Assembly (NCBI RefSeq): GCF_001589285.1
Contig: NZ_JEMA01000683.1
Span: forward strand, 1-36,905
Origin: Sorangium cellulosum
GTDB taxonomy: Bacteria > Myxococcota_A > Polyangia > Polyangiales > Polyangiaceae
DNA: 36,905 bases
Direction of reading: 5' to 3'
Shown here: piece by piece, positions 26,936-35,168 of the stretch
Layout of the letters: each line of letters begins with the position of its first letter
How positions within the stretch are numbered: position 1 is the first letter of the stretch
The notes under the pieces: model-generated
The model's database searches: none
Told to the model about the DNA's origin: nothing
The model's input: only the letters and a program-made list of their open reading frames with translations
Made by a program: the position numbers and the translations under genes

Positions 26936-29096
26936 CTTGCTCCGCGGTGCTGGTGGTGGCGGGCGGCGGGCTGCCCGGCTTCTTGTTCAGCTTTCGTAGC
27001 TCCGGGCGCGGCTCCCGGGTAGTGGGCTCGTCGGGTTCTTCTGACGACGGCGGCCGCGGCGGCTCCTTCGACGCCGGCTTCACGCGCTTGAACAGCGCCA
27101 TCTTCTTCAGTCGGCTGAGCTCCATGAGCTCGCCGCGCTTCACCGCCGCGTTGTGGCGCTCCAGGTCCTTGGCCTTGAGCTCCCCCTCGTCGAGCAGCAC
27201 GTAATGGACGAGCGCGGCGCGGTCCCCCGGATAGAAATAGGCCTCCTTCCGGTTCGAGATGTGCGGCCCCATCTTGCTCGTCGCGCCGACGACCGCGCCG
27301 GGCGGGATCGCCTCGACCTGCTGCCGCACCCACGCGTAGGTCGCCTCCTGATCGGGCGTCAGCTTGCGCGCGACGCGGGAGAAGCCGCCCCGGAACGAGG
27401 CGTTCTCGACGAGGCCGCCGAACTTCCACGACACGAGCGCGCTCGCCACGAGCGTCGCCGCGAGCAGCGCGCGCGACAGGCGCCGCCCGTCGAGCCCGAA
27501 GTAGGCGGCCGGCGCGGAGTCCGCGGCCCGCTTGAGCCCGATCGGCGCCAGCGCGAAGGCGATCGGGAAGAGGACCGCCGAGTACTGGAAGTGGATCGAG
27601 AAGACCGCGTCGCGCGAGGCGAGGAGGCAGAACATGAGCCCGTAGGCGAGCATCCACCGCCCGGGCTTCGCGAGGAAGGGCAGGAAGCAGAGGGGGATGA
27701 AGAGCTGGAGAAGGAAGAGGATCTTCGGCTCCGCCAGCATGACCTTGAGGGCGAAGACGGGGTTCGTGAGGAGCGAGACGAGAAGGCCGCCGAGCCCGCT
27801 CCGGTTCGGCATGAGCTCCTGGTAGTAGTAGGCGAACGAGTACGCGTCCTTGCCCGACATGATGATGCCGGCCGACGTCATGAAGAACAGCTTGACGACG
27901 ACGAAGTAGACGAGGCTCGTCGCGATGGTCACCCAGCCGAGGCGCGTCCTGCCCGGGCGCCGGTCGAGGATGGCGTAGAGCCCGATGAAGCACATCAGGA
28001 GGGAGACGTCCTCCCGGCAGAGCAGCAGCGCGGCGAGGGCGACCCAGTACAGCCTGTCCCTGCCGGTCTCGTAGAAGTAGAGCAGCCAGACGACCAGCGG
28101 CGAGATCAGCGTGAGCGAGTGGAACTCGTACATGTTCGTGCCGTGCAGGGCCGGGTAGATGGCCCACACGGCGGCGAGCAGGATCGCCTTGCCGCGGTGC
28201 TCGAGCTTGTCGCGCGCGAGCAGGTACACGGGGATGACGCCGGCGCCGAGCCACACGGACTGGAGCACGAGGAGGAACTCCGCCCTCGGATAGAGGAGGT
28301 AGAGCGGCGAGAGCAGGACGAGGATCGGGTCGAAGTGCGCGGAGCCGTGGTAGCCAGCCTTGATCCAGGAGCAGCCGAGCGGCCGGCCGTGGATCGACTG
28401 GTAGAAGATGTTGTCGTAGTACCCGAGGTCAGGCGTCCGCGTGTGCAGCGCGTGGTGGTTGGTGATCGCGAGCCGGGAGAAGAAGAAGGCGTAGCCCGCC
28501 CACAGCGCGGCCACGGCGAGCGGCGCGAGCCGCCGCCCGGCCTTCGCGAGCGCGCCGGCGCTGTCGCCGTCGAGATCGCGCGCGTCGTCGAGCCCGCGCG
28601 CATCGCCGTGCACGGGCGCGTCGCCGCGGCCCCAGGCGTAGACGCCCACGCCGACCGCCGCCGCGGCGAGGGCGGCGAAGAAGAGCGCCGTCTTCGGGCT
28701 CTCCTTCTCGATGTTCGGGACCTTGAGCGCGGCGACGAGCGGGAGCGCGAGCACCGGGATCAGGGCCCGGTTGAGGCGGCCCACCGTGTTCACGAACGCC
28801 CACGAGCGGGTCACCGTCCGCCGCGCCAGCATCACCAGGAAGTAGGCGAGCCCGACCCCGATGATCGCGACGACGGCGCCGCCGGCCATCCAGCGGCGCT
28901 CCAGCTCGGTCAGCTTGTTCGTGTCGAGCTGAGCCAGGCGGCCCGGGTGGGTGAAGACCCAGGCCGTCACGGCGATGCTCATGCCGTAGAGGATCGGCCA
29001 CGGCGCCAGGATCAAGGCGGCGCGCGCGAGCCGCTCGATGGTGCCGTCGACCTTCGCGAGCGCGCTGCTCAGCCTGGTACGGTGGTGGTCTAGCAT
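26910..29096 (-). CDS. DUF2079 polytopic membrane protein
   Basis: A 728-residue membrane protein with about 13 hydrophobic segments. The middle matches DUF2079: LGYYDNIFYQSIHGRPL, AHFDPILVLLSPLYLLYP, VWLGAGVIPVYLLARDKL, and WAIYPALHGTNMYEFH. This family is related to GT-C (family 39-like) glycosyltransferases, with an acidic residue after the first helix, so transfer of sugar from a polyprenyl carrier is possible but not shown. The C-terminal region (about 575-660) is soluble and precedes a Pro/Lys/Glu-rich disordered tail. A minus-strand TTGACA lies about 50 bp upstream of the start, without a clear -10. Overlaps uspA at its 3' end. Confidence 0.85.
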   Translation of the reverse strand: MLDHHRTRLSSALAKVDGTIERLARAALILAPWPILYGMSIAVTAWVFTHPGRLAQLDTNKLTELERRWMAGGAVVAIIGVGLAYFLVMLARRTVTRSWAFVNTVGRLNRALIPVLALPLVAALKVPNIEKESPKTALFFAALAAAAVGVGVYAWGRGDAPVHGDARGLDDARDLDGDSAGALAKAGRRLAPLAVAALWAGYAFFFSRLAITNHHALHTRTPDLGYYDNIFYQSIHGRPLGCSWIKAGYHGSAHFDPILVLLSPLYLLYPRAEFLLVLQSVWLGAGVIPVYLLARDKLEHRGKAILLAAVWAIYPALHGTNMYEFHSLTLISPLVVWLLYFYETGRDRLYWVALAALLLCREDVSLLMCFIGLYAILDRRPGRTRLGWVTIATSLVYFVVVKLFFMTSAGIIMSGKDAYSFAYYYQELMPNRSGLGGLLVSLLTNPVFALKVMLAEPKILFLLQLFIPLCFLPFLAKPGRWMLAYGLMFCLLASRDAVFSIHFQYSAVLFPIAFALAPIGLKRAADSAPAAYFGLDGRRLSRALLAATLVASALVSWKFGGLVENASFRGGFSRVARKLTPDQEATYAWVRQQVEAIPPGAVVGATSKMGPHISNRKEAYFYPGDRAALVHYVLLDEGELKAKDLERHNAAVKRGELMELSRLKKMALFKRVKPASKEPPRPPSSEEPDEPTTREPRPELRKLNKKPGSPPPATTSTAEQDEDPPPGP

Positions 29097-29205
29097 GGGT
29101 GAGGCGGTGTCTCGGCTACTTGACCCTACCCCCCGCTGTCAAGGAACGGCGCGGAGGGCGCGGGAAGGGCAGGGCGCCGCGCGCGAGGCGCGGTAGAATG
29201 GCCGC

Positions 29206-29847
29206 ATGTCGCACTACCGGGATCATCTCGATGCGGCTCGCGCGCGCATCGAAACCCTCGAAGCCAAGCTGAAGGAGCGGGACGCGGCGCTGGCCGCCCG
29301 GGACGCGGAGATCGCCGAGATCCGCGCGGAGGTCGAGCGCCTGCGCGGCGGGCCGGACGACGGTCCGCTCGACGGGCCGCACGGACGGAGCGGCGGGCAG
29401 CGCGCGCTCCTGGTGGCGCTCGCTGTGTGCGGCTTCGCCACCGCGACCGGCTACGCGATGGTGCGCCCCTCGCACTGCCCCGGCCGCAGCGCGGCGTATC
29501 CGGCCTTCGTCGAGGTGTCGTCGCTCTCCCACGACGGGATCGAGCCCGGGGGGAGCCGGCTCATCTCGGAGCACCTCCGCCTGTCGACGGACGCGGCCGC
29601 GGCGCTCGAGCGCGGCGGCCGCCGCGCGCAGCGCTGCTGGCAGCCGGAAGGCCCGACCGGCGACGCGACAGTGACAGTGACCTTCCTGCGGAGCGGCAAC
29701 GCCGCGGTGCAGCTCGACGGCGCGCCCTACGAGGGGACCGAGGTCGGCGCGTGCGTTGTCGACGCGTTCCGCGCGGCCGCGGCGCGGGTCCGTCCCTTCG
29801 AGCCCATGACGATGAAGGCGCAGTTCTCGATGAGCGCCGACCGGTGA
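29206..29847 (+). CDS. Membrane protein with coiled coil and AgmX/TonB-like C-terminal domain
   Basis: A 213-residue protein. Residues 7-47 form a charged coiled coil (ARARIETLEAKLKERDAALA). A membrane helix spans about 66-84. The periplasmic C-terminal part ends with DATVTVTFLRSGNAAVQLDG, GTEVGACVVDAFRAAAARVR and PF. This glycine, cysteine, and RVRPF pattern matches the C-terminal domain found in myxobacterial AgmX/PglI motility proteins and related TonB-like proteins. Cys142 and the Cys of VGAC may pair. The start ATG has TAGAAT exactly 6 nt upstream and no Shine-Dalgarno, so the mRNA may be leaderless. It is divergent from the DUF2079 gene. A role in envelope or motility complexes is inference. 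Confidence 0.65.
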   Translation: MSHYRDHLDAARARIETLEAKLKERDAALAARDAEIAEIRAEVERLRGGPDDGPLDGPHGRSGGQRALLVALAVCGFATATGYAMVRPSHCPGRSAAYPAFVEVSSLSHDGIEPGGSRLISEHLRLSTDAAAALERGGRRAQRCWQPEGPTGDATVTVTFLRSGNAAVQLDGAPYEGTEVGACVVDAFRAAAARVRPFEPMTMKAQFSMSADR

Positions 29848-29872
29848 TGCGCGCGCGCGTCGGGGGAGCACC

Positions 29873-30874
29873 TTAGGGCCGCGCGGCGCCCGCCGGCGCG
29901 GCCTCGGGGGCGCTCGGCGGGGGGGCGAGCTGCCAGCTCACGAAGCCGAGCGCGACGACGACGAGGTAGACGACGGCGAAGACGAGCAGGCCGAAGCTCA
30001 CGCCGTGCTCGGCGCTGAAGCCGAGCGAGGGGAACACGAGGGCGAAGAAGAACTCGCGCACGCCGACGCCGGCGATCGAGATCGGCAGGAGGCCGAGCAG
30101 GTTCGCGATGGCGAGCAGGCAGGTGACGTCGAACAGCGAGAGCGACAGCCCGAGCGCCCGCGCGATCAGGTAGCCCTGCAGGAAGTTGACGAGGAACGTC
30201 GCCACCGTGACGGGGAGCGTGAAGAGGAGCCCCCGCCCGACGTGGGCCCGCAGCGCCACGAGGAAGCGGCTCGCCGCGCCCGGCTCCGTGCCCGCCTCCG
30301 CGCCGACCGCCGGCGCCTTCGCGAGCTTGCGGGACAGCGCGAGCAGCAGCCGCTCGGCGAGCCCGGGGATGAGCAGCACGAGCGGCGCGAGGACCGTGAG
30401 CGCGATGCCGCCCCACGTCACCCAGGCCAGGCGGCCGGCGATGACCGCGCTGTAGTGCGCGACGCCGACGGCGACGAACGCGGCCAGCACGTAGAGGTCG
30501 CACAGCCTGTCCATCACGACGGAGGCCAGCCCCTCCGCGTAGGGCACGCCGAGATCGTGGCGCAGGTAGCGGATCCGCAGGAGGTCGCCGACGCGCCCCG
30601 GGGTCAGCATGCCGACATAGAGCGACGTCATGAACGACGCCCACGCGCGCCCGAGGGGGTAACGGATGCCCCGGGCGCGGAGCAGCGCGTCCCAGCGCAC
30701 CACCTTGAGGTGGATGTTGAGGAGGTTCAGCGCCGCCGCGAGCGCGAGCGGGCCGGCCGACGCCGAGGTGAGCGCGGCGAGCACCGCGTCGCGGTCGTCG
30801 ATGCGCAGGATCACGGCCGCGAGCAGGAGCGGCCCGACGAGGCGGACGAGCGCGCGGACGACCGTGCGGCGCAT
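29873..30874 (-). CDS. LPG-synthase-type flippase-like membrane protein (UPF0104/AglD family)
   Basis: A 333-residue protein with about eight hydrophobic segments of the family PF03706 (lysylphosphatidylglycerol synthase transmembrane region, flippase-like). Diagnostic blocks are LNLLNIHLKVVRWDALLRAR near 50-70, TSLYVGMLTPGRVGDLLRIR (conserved P-G-R-x-G-D), SVVMDRLCDLYVLA, and LLPISIAGVGVREFF. There is no soluble MprF synthase domain. Such stand-alone proteins occur beside polyprenyl-sugar glycosyltransferases, as AglD does in archaeal glycosylation. It is the last gene of the GT2-methyltransferase-flippase operon, 2 bp after the methyltransferase. Confidence 0.88.
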   Translation of the reverse strand: MRRTVVRALVRLVGPLLLAAVILRIDDRDAVLAALTSASAGPLALAAALNLLNIHLKVVRWDALLRARGIRYPLGRAWASFMTSLYVGMLTPGRVGDLLRIRYLRHDLGVPYAEGLASVVMDRLCDLYVLAAFVAVGVAHYSAVIAGRLAWVTWGGIALTVLAPLVLLIPGLAERLLLALSRKLAKAPAVGAEAGTEPGAASRFLVALRAHVGRGLLFTLPVTVATFLVNFLQGYLIARALGLSLSLFDVTCLLAIANLLGLLPISIAGVGVREFFFALVFPSLGFSAEHGVSFGLLVFAVVYLVVVALGFVSWQLAPPPSAPEAAPAGAARP

Positions 30875-30876
30875 GC

Positions 30877-31494
30877 TCAGCGCGGGGCTGCGAGGCAGAG
30901 GATCCAGGGGTAAGAGGTCGTCATCCGCAGGACGTCGAAGCGCGGCTCGATGAGCCGGCGGAACGACGTCGGGTTCCAGTGGTTGACGTGATCGCTGTCG
31001 TTGCCGAGGCGGAGCACGTTGTTCCCTGCGAGCAGGTTCGACAGCTTGAAGAACGGCTCGTGCGGCACGGAGAGGATGACGCGCCGGGGCGAGAGCCGCT
31101 GGATCTCGGCCAGCGCCCGGTCGGGCGTGTCGAGGTGCTCGAGCACCTCGGCGCAGATCACGAGGTCGAAGCCGGGCGAGGTCTCGCAGAGATCGCCGAG
31201 ATCGTAAGCGCTCCCGACGCGCGCCTGGATCCGGGGGAAGAGCCGCTGCAGCCGCTCGATATCGGCGGGGCTGAGGTCCACGCCGGTGAACTGCTTCTCG
31301 GGGAACTTCTCGGAGAGGTAGCCGGAGAGGAACCCCTCCCCGACGCCGACCTCGAGCACCCGCTCGACCGGATTCGCCTCGATGAAGAGGTCGTGGATCG
31401 CGGACGCGAAGCGCTGGATGAGCTTCCGCTTGAGCGCCCCTGCTTTTCTGTATTTGACGGTCTCGAAGCGGCCGAAGTAAGCGTCAGAGATCAC
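30877..31494 (-). CDS. Class I SAM-dependent methyltransferase
   Basis: A 205-residue methyltransferase. Motif I is VLEVGVGEGFLSGYLSEKF, the acidic strand-2 end is TGVDLSPADIERLQ, motif IV is FDLVICAEVLEHLDTPDRAL, and post-motif strands include RRVILSVPHEPFF. It fits the Methyltransf_11/23 type acting on lipids, quinones or sugars. The GTG start overlaps the stop of the glycosyltransferase gene (GTGA), so the two are coupled. Position between a polyprenyl glycosyltransferase and a flippase-like protein suggests that the lipid or its sugar is the substrate (inference). A long open frame runs far upstream in the same phase but crosses the glycosyltransferase gene and is not real. Confidence 0.9.
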   Translation of the reverse strand: MISDAYFGRFETVKYRKAGALKRKLIQRFASAIHDLFIEANPVERVLEVGVGEGFLSGYLSEKFPEKQFTGVDLSPADIERLQRLFPRIQARVGSAYDLGDLCETSPGFDLVICAEVLEHLDTPDRALAEIQRLSPRRVILSVPHEPFFKLSNLLAGNNVLRLGNDSDHVNHWNPTSFRRLIEPRFDVLRMTTSYPWILCLAAPR

Positions 31495-32552
31495 TCGAAC
31501 TCCTCGCGGACGGGCGGGTCGTCGGTCAGGTGTCGCTGCTGCATCTGGAAGGTGAGGAACTCGCCGATGAACCCCATCGAGAAGAACTGGATGCCGAGGA
31601 GGATCATCAGCACGCCGAGGAGGAGCAGCGGGCGATCGCCGATCTTGTGCCCGAGGAACCAGAGCAGGGTCAGGTACACGTTGATGGTCACCCCGATCGC
31701 CGCGAACACGAGGCCGATGAGGCCGAAGAGGTGCATCGGCTTCTTCGAGTAGCGGGTCAGGAACATGACGCTGAGGAGGTCGAAGAAGCCGCGCAGGATG
31801 CGCTCCAGGCCGTAGCGGGAGCTGCCGTACTTGCGGGCGTGGTGGCGCACCGGGATCTCGGCGACGCGGAAGCCCTGCCACGCGGCGAGCGCCGGGATGA
31901 ACCGGAAGAGATCGCCGTAGATCGGGATGGTGCGCAGCACCTGGCTCCGGTACGCCTTGAAGCCGCAGTTCATGTCGTGGAGCTTCACGCTCGTGACCCA
32001 GCGGACCGTCCCGTTGAAGATGCGGGACAGGACGAGGCGGTTCGTGGGGTCGAGCCGGTTGACCTTCCAGCCGACCACCACGTCGAGGCCCTCCTCGACC
32101 TTGGCGATGAAGCTCGGCAGATCGGCCGGATCGTCCTGGAGGTCGGCGTCCATGGTGACGACCACGGCGCCCCTCGCCTTGCGGAAGCCGGCCGTCAGCG
32201 CCGTCGCCTTGCCGAAGTTCTTCCGCAGCTGGATGCCCTTCACGACCGGGTTCTCCGCGCGGATCCTGGAGATGACATTCCAGGTGTCGTCGGTGCTCCC
32301 GTCGTCCACGAAGATGAGCTCGTAGGTGAAGCGCCCTTTCAGGGCCTGATCCACGCGCTGCGCGAGCTCGGCCAGGCTCTCTGCCTCGTTCAGCCCCGGG
32401 ACGACCACGGAGACCTGCGGCGGCGGCTGGGGGGCCGGCGCGACGGAGGGCGCCATGAGGCTCGGGCGAGGCTCGAAGGCGGAGAGCCCGAACGTCACCC
32501 GGTCTTCCGGAGCCTCGTTGGGGGCAGGTGTGGGGGGCTGGTCCACAATCAC
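31491..32552 (-). CDS. GT2 glycosyltransferase of the polyprenyl-phosphate sugar (DPMS/GtrB) type
   Basis: A 353-residue inner-membrane enzyme. The GT-A catalytic domain starts at SVVVPGLNEAESLAELAQRV, with FVDDGSTDDTW, QLRKNFGKATALTAGF, the metal-binding TMDADLQDDPADLP, and HDMNCGFKAYR. Two C-terminal membrane helices follow (GLIGLVFAAIGVTINVYL and LLLLGVLMILLGIQFFSMGF), as in GtrB and DPM synthases. It probably makes an undecaprenyl-phosphate-linked sugar on the cytoplasmic face. Start GTG 32552 is preferred: TATCCT lies 8 nt upstream and it avoids the tandem repeats. ATG 32456 (321 residues) is the alternative. First gene of a three-gene operon with methyltransferase and flippase-like protein. 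Confidence 0.92.
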   Translation of the reverse strand: MIVDQPPTPAPNEAPEDRVTFGLSAFEPRPSLMAPSVAPAPQPPPQVSVVVPGLNEAESLAELAQRVDQALKGRFTYELIFVDDGSTDDTWNVISRIRAENPVVKGIQLRKNFGKATALTAGFRKARGAVVVTMDADLQDDPADLPSFIAKVEEGLDVVVGWKVNRLDPTNRLVLSRIFNGTVRWVTSVKLHDMNCGFKAYRSQVLRTIPIYGDLFRFIPALAAWQGFRVAEIPVRHHARKYGSSRYGLERILRGFFDLLSVMFLTRYSKKPMHLFGLIGLVFAAIGVTINVYLTLLWFLGHKIGDRPLLLLGVLMILLGIQFFSMGFIGEFLTFQMQQRHLTDDPPVREEFE

Positions 32553-32673
32553 GGCGGCGGAGGATAGCAGATCGTTCCGGGATCGCGCGGTTCCATGCCG
32601 CGGGAGGCGCTGCCGGGGCTCGCGGGGAGAGCAGGACGTGCTGCCGGTTACCGGGAGGGGTGGAAGGGAAGGG

Positions 32674-32915
32674 CTGCGGAGACCCGGCAGGGGTTCGGGG
32701 AAGGGCTGCGGAGGCCCGGCAGGGGTTCGGGCAAGGGCTGCGGAGACCCGCAGGGGTCCGGGCAAGGGCTGCGGAGACCCGGCAGGGGTTCGGGCAAGGG
32801 CTGCGGAGAGCCGGCAGGGGTTCAGGCAAGGGCTGCGGAGACCCGGCAGGGGTTCGGGCAAGGGCTACGGAGACCCGGCAGGGGTTCGGGCAAGGGCTGC
32901 GGAGACCCGGCAGGG
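32674..32915. repeat. Minisatellite: seven 32-bp tandem repeats plus partial copies
   Basis: Units begin CTGCGGAGACCCGGCAGGGG and continue TTCGGGCAAGGG. Copies start at 32674, 32706, 32738, 32769, 32801, 32833, 32865 and 32897. The third has a 1-bp deletion and the eighth is cut off after 19 bp. A degenerate copy precedes the first (32642-32673). Copies differ by one or two bases. There are no spacers, so it is not a CRISPR. The unit is not a multiple of three, so the frame changes with each copy and translation through it is not expected. The flanks 32553-32641 and 32916-33055 contain no gene; the latter has hairpin TCCTGCCG/CGGCAGGA (32960-32984). Confidence 0.95.
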
Positions 32916-33055
32916 CGAGAGGAAAGCGGCGCCGGATAGCGGCTGCGGGAGGAGGGAAATCCTGCCGTGTGCCTGCCGGCAGGAGGAGCGCGAACCGATG
33001 GGCTGGAGCGGAGCCGGAATGTCCGCGCACCCTCGTGCTAAGCTCTCGCGCAGCC

Positions 33056-33481
33056 GTGCAGAAGCCAGCGCTCGCGCTCCACTACCGACATCGGGCGGAT
33101 AGCTTCTACCGCGCCGCCCAGGATCTGGAGATCCTTGAGGCGATGGAACACGCGGCCGCCATCGGGCTCCTCGCCGTGCATGGGTGCATCGCCCTGGCCG
33201 ATGCACTGGTCATGGCCGCCGAGGGGGAACGTCCCCGAGGGGACGACCACGGCCAAGCGGCTCGCCGACTTCGCGATTGGTGCTCCGCGAAGGAGATCGA
33301 TGCCGGTGGGATCAAGCACTTCGAGTGGCTGCTCGGTCAGAAATCGCACTTCTCGTATGACGAGCGGTATGTCGACGTTCAGGATCTCTTGAAGGCGAAG
33401 ATGAAGATGGACCAGTTTTTCAAGTGGGCTTTCCAGAGCTTCCCCGAGGTCGCGACGATCGAGGAGACGGACCATGCGTGA
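33056..33481 (+). CDS. HEPN-like small helical protein
   Basis: A 141-residue, mainly helical protein. The order of helices and motifs resembles HEPN domains: an N-terminal YRHRADSFYRAAQDL, a hydrophobic AAAIGLLAVHGCIALADALV, then ERPRGDDHGQAARRLRDW holding an R-x5-H (Arg59-His65) or R-x3-H pattern, a KSHFSYDERYV loop as in the K-x-x-x-Y region, and a long closing helix DVQDLLKAKMKMDQFFKWA. HEPN proteins are often RNases or antitoxin-paired toxins. No signal peptide. Start GTG 33056 is chosen (TAAGCT 11 nt upstream; no Shine-Dalgarno); GTG 33035 is possible. The stop overlaps the next gene by 8 bp, so they form one coupled cassette. Family assignment is by pattern only. Confidence 0.6.
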   Translation: MQKPALALHYRHRADSFYRAAQDLEILEAMEHAAAIGLLAVHGCIALADALVMAAEGERPRGDDHGQAARRLRDWCSAKEIDAGGIKHFEWLLGQKSHFSYDERYVDVQDLLKAKMKMDQFFKWAFQSFPEVATIEETDHA

Positions 33482-33953
33482 TCGATTCGAGCTGCGAGCC
33501 CAGAACCCCGTGGCGAGCTGCCTGATCCGGCAGCTCATCGTGCCGCGCATCTACATCGACGCCGACTGGCCCGGGATGGCCGACGGCCTCGTGGATGTCC
33601 TCGCCATCGATCGTGACGGCAAAGGAGACGCCCACATCGTCCAGATCCGCACGAAGGCGGCGGACGCGCTCGCCCTTGTACCGGGGCTGCTGAAGGCGCG
33701 GGCGCCCTTCCGCTGGATCGCCTTCCTTCGAGGCACAGAGGACGAGGCGGCGGCGCTGGCGCTGATCTCCCAGGAGACCTTGTACCCGCCCGACACGGCC
33801 GGTCGCGTCGGCGTCATCGACGTCGTCAAGATGGCCGGGGACGATCTCGGCGCAAATGTGCGGACCAAGGCGGAGCGCTTCCCTACGCCGACCTACGATC
33901 TCGCGGCATCGTTCTCTGCTTCGCACGAGGCGAAGATCCAGTATCCCGGCTGA
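33474..33953 (+). CDS. Unknown partner protein, possibly degenerate PD-(D/E)XK fold
   Basis: A 159-residue protein that I do not recognise. It has alternating strands and helices. The segment MADGLVDVLAIDRDG followed by AHIVQIRTKAADAL looks like the core of a PD-(D/E)XK nuclease (Asp41, then Q-x-R in place of E-x-K), so any nuclease activity may be lost. Later strands are RWIAFLRGTED and RVGVIDVVKM. It overlaps the HEPN-like gene by 8 bp (ATGCGTGA), which implies coupled expression in fixed ratio, as in toxin-antitoxin or small defence modules. Downstream it is closed by hairpins. Function unknown; the fold comment is weak inference. Confidence 0.6.
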   Translation: MRDRFELRAQNPVASCLIRQLIVPRIYIDADWPGMADGLVDVLAIDRDGKGDAHIVQIRTKAADALALVPGLLKARAPFRWIAFLRGTEDEAAALALISQETLYPPDTAGRVGVIDVVKMAGDDLGANVRTKAERFPTPTYDLAASFSASHEAKIQYPG

Positions 33954-33958
33954 GCTCA

Positions 33959-33975
33959 CACATCCATTGGATGTG
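33959..33975. terminator. Small hairpin after the two-gene cassette
   Basis: CACATCC-ATT-GGATGTG is a perfect 7-bp stem with a 3-nt loop, 5 bp after the stop. It is less GC-rich than its surroundings and has no T run. Confidence 0.4.
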
Positions 33976-34029
33976 CCGCGTCCACTCCGGCCACGGCAGC
34001 GGACCCAGCGGCCGGGCCCGGTAGCGGAC

Positions 34030-34058
34030 CCGCCGGCCGGCCGCGCGCCGGCCGGCGG
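34030..34058. terminator. GC hairpin between convergent genes
   Basis: A perfect 11-bp stem (34030-34040 with 34048-34058) with a 7-nt loop, 6 bp from the stop of the minus-strand gene. Likely serves as a two-way transcription block; no T run on either side. Confidence 0.45.
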
Positions 34059-34064
34059 ACGGGC

Positions 34065-34892
34065 TCACTCGGGCGCGCTCTCCGGCGCCTCCGGCTCCTC
34101 GGCGTCCTCCTCCTCCGCGTCTTCCGCCACCACCTCCTCCTCCGGCGCGGCGGCCGCCGGGGCGCGCTGCGGGCTGCGCTCGAGCAGGGCGAGGAACGGC
34201 GCGTGGAGCGCCTCGAGCAGGTCGCGCTGCTTGCCGCTCGGCGTGTGCGCGACGAGCCAGCCGATGTCGTCGTGGATCGCGTTGAACGCCTGCGTGCACG
34301 CGACGACCGCCTCCCGGATGCGCTTCGACCGCGCGACCGCGCGCTTCTGGCCGGCGCTGCGGCCGAGGCCCTTCGCGAGCGCCTCGGTCGCCTCCTCGAC
34401 GCGCTTCAGGTACGGCCCGGCGCCGACCTTCTTCACGTCGGCGGCGAGCGGCGCCTTGCCGGCGACCGAGATTTGGTGCCACCCGTAATCGACCTCGGCG
34501 TCGTACGTGTACCGGGTCTGCTCGGTGCCGGCCCCCGCGAGCAGGGCGCCGCGGAGCCGGACGGCCGCGTCGCGGTGCGCCGGGTCCTTGCCCTCGGCCG
34601 CCGACGCCAGGAACAGGTGCAGCGCCCGCTGGGCGGCGTCCCATTCGGTGTCGAGCTCGGCGAGCGCCGCGGCCGAGGCGACGCCGAGCGCTTCGTCGAG
34701 CGCCCGGATGCCCCAGACCGCGCGCGCCTTCCAGACCACCGGCTTCGGCGCCTCGAGGAGCAAGGCTGTCGGCACCCGGTTCGGGACATCCACCTTGTCG
34801 ATGGAGACGCTCTTCCACGCGCCCTGCTCGAGATCGCGCGCGAACGCGCTGAACGCCTTGTCCGTGACGAAGCTGTATCCATAGCCTGCCAT
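34065..34892 (-). CDS. Hypothetical protein, myxobacterial type
   Basis: A 275-residue soluble protein that I cannot assign. It starts MAGYGYSFVTDKAFSAFARD, is mostly helical, contains TRYTYDAEVDYGWHQISVAG near the middle, and ends in a highly acidic Ala/Glu/Pro tail (about 240-275). No signal peptide, membrane helix or catalytic motif stands out. The start is well supported: AAGGAGGAA lies about 5 nt before the ATG, the clearest Shine-Dalgarno in the window, which suggests strong translation. It is divergent from the kinase gene to its right, with 276 bp between them that show no gene. Confidence 0.8.
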   Translation of the reverse strand: MAGYGYSFVTDKAFSAFARDLEQGAWKSVSIDKVDVPNRVPTALLLEAPKPVVWKARAVWGIRALDEALGVASAAALAELDTEWDAAQRALHLFLASAAEGKDPAHRDAAVRLRGALLAGAGTEQTRYTYDAEVDYGWHQISVAGKAPLAADVKKVGAGPYLKRVEEATEALAKGLGRSAGQKRAVARSKRIREAVVACTQAFNAIHDDIGWLVAHTPSGKQRDLLEALHAPFLALLERSPQRAPAAAAPEEEVVAEDAEEEDAEEPEAPESAPE

Positions 34893-35168
34893 CGATTCCT
34901 CCTTGAACCCTCCCCCCGGGAAACACCGCATCTAACGAGACGCGCGCGCCCCTCCGCAAGCGCGTTCATCCGTGTTGTCCGGTTGGAACCGTGCTCGGGG
35001 CGCCACGCGACCATGGGAGAGCGCTCCGCGATGGCCGGCGCGCCGCGCGTCCGGCCGCACGTCCGATGGGGGGGCTCGCAGAAAGGGTGAGCACTCCGGC
35101 GGGGCCGCCTCGACGAGAGAGCCGACGGCGGCGCTCCGGACAGGCGCTCGCCCGCGAGGCATCCGCTC

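Noticed and set aside
32553..32861. N-terminal extension of the GT2 glycosyltransferase into the tandem repeats
   Set aside because: The extra residues come from 32-bp repeats that shift frame each copy and are not part of any glycosyltransferase. The protein is complete without them.
32674..32915. CRISPR array
   Set aside because: Repeats are directly adjacent with no unique spacers and no cas genes in the window.
30877..33030. A 717-codon minus-strand frame covering the methyltransferase
   Set aside because: Only its last 205 codons are the methyltransferase, which has a GTG start overlapping the glycosyltransferase stop. The rest is the glycosyltransferase gene in the wrong frame plus the tandem repeats.
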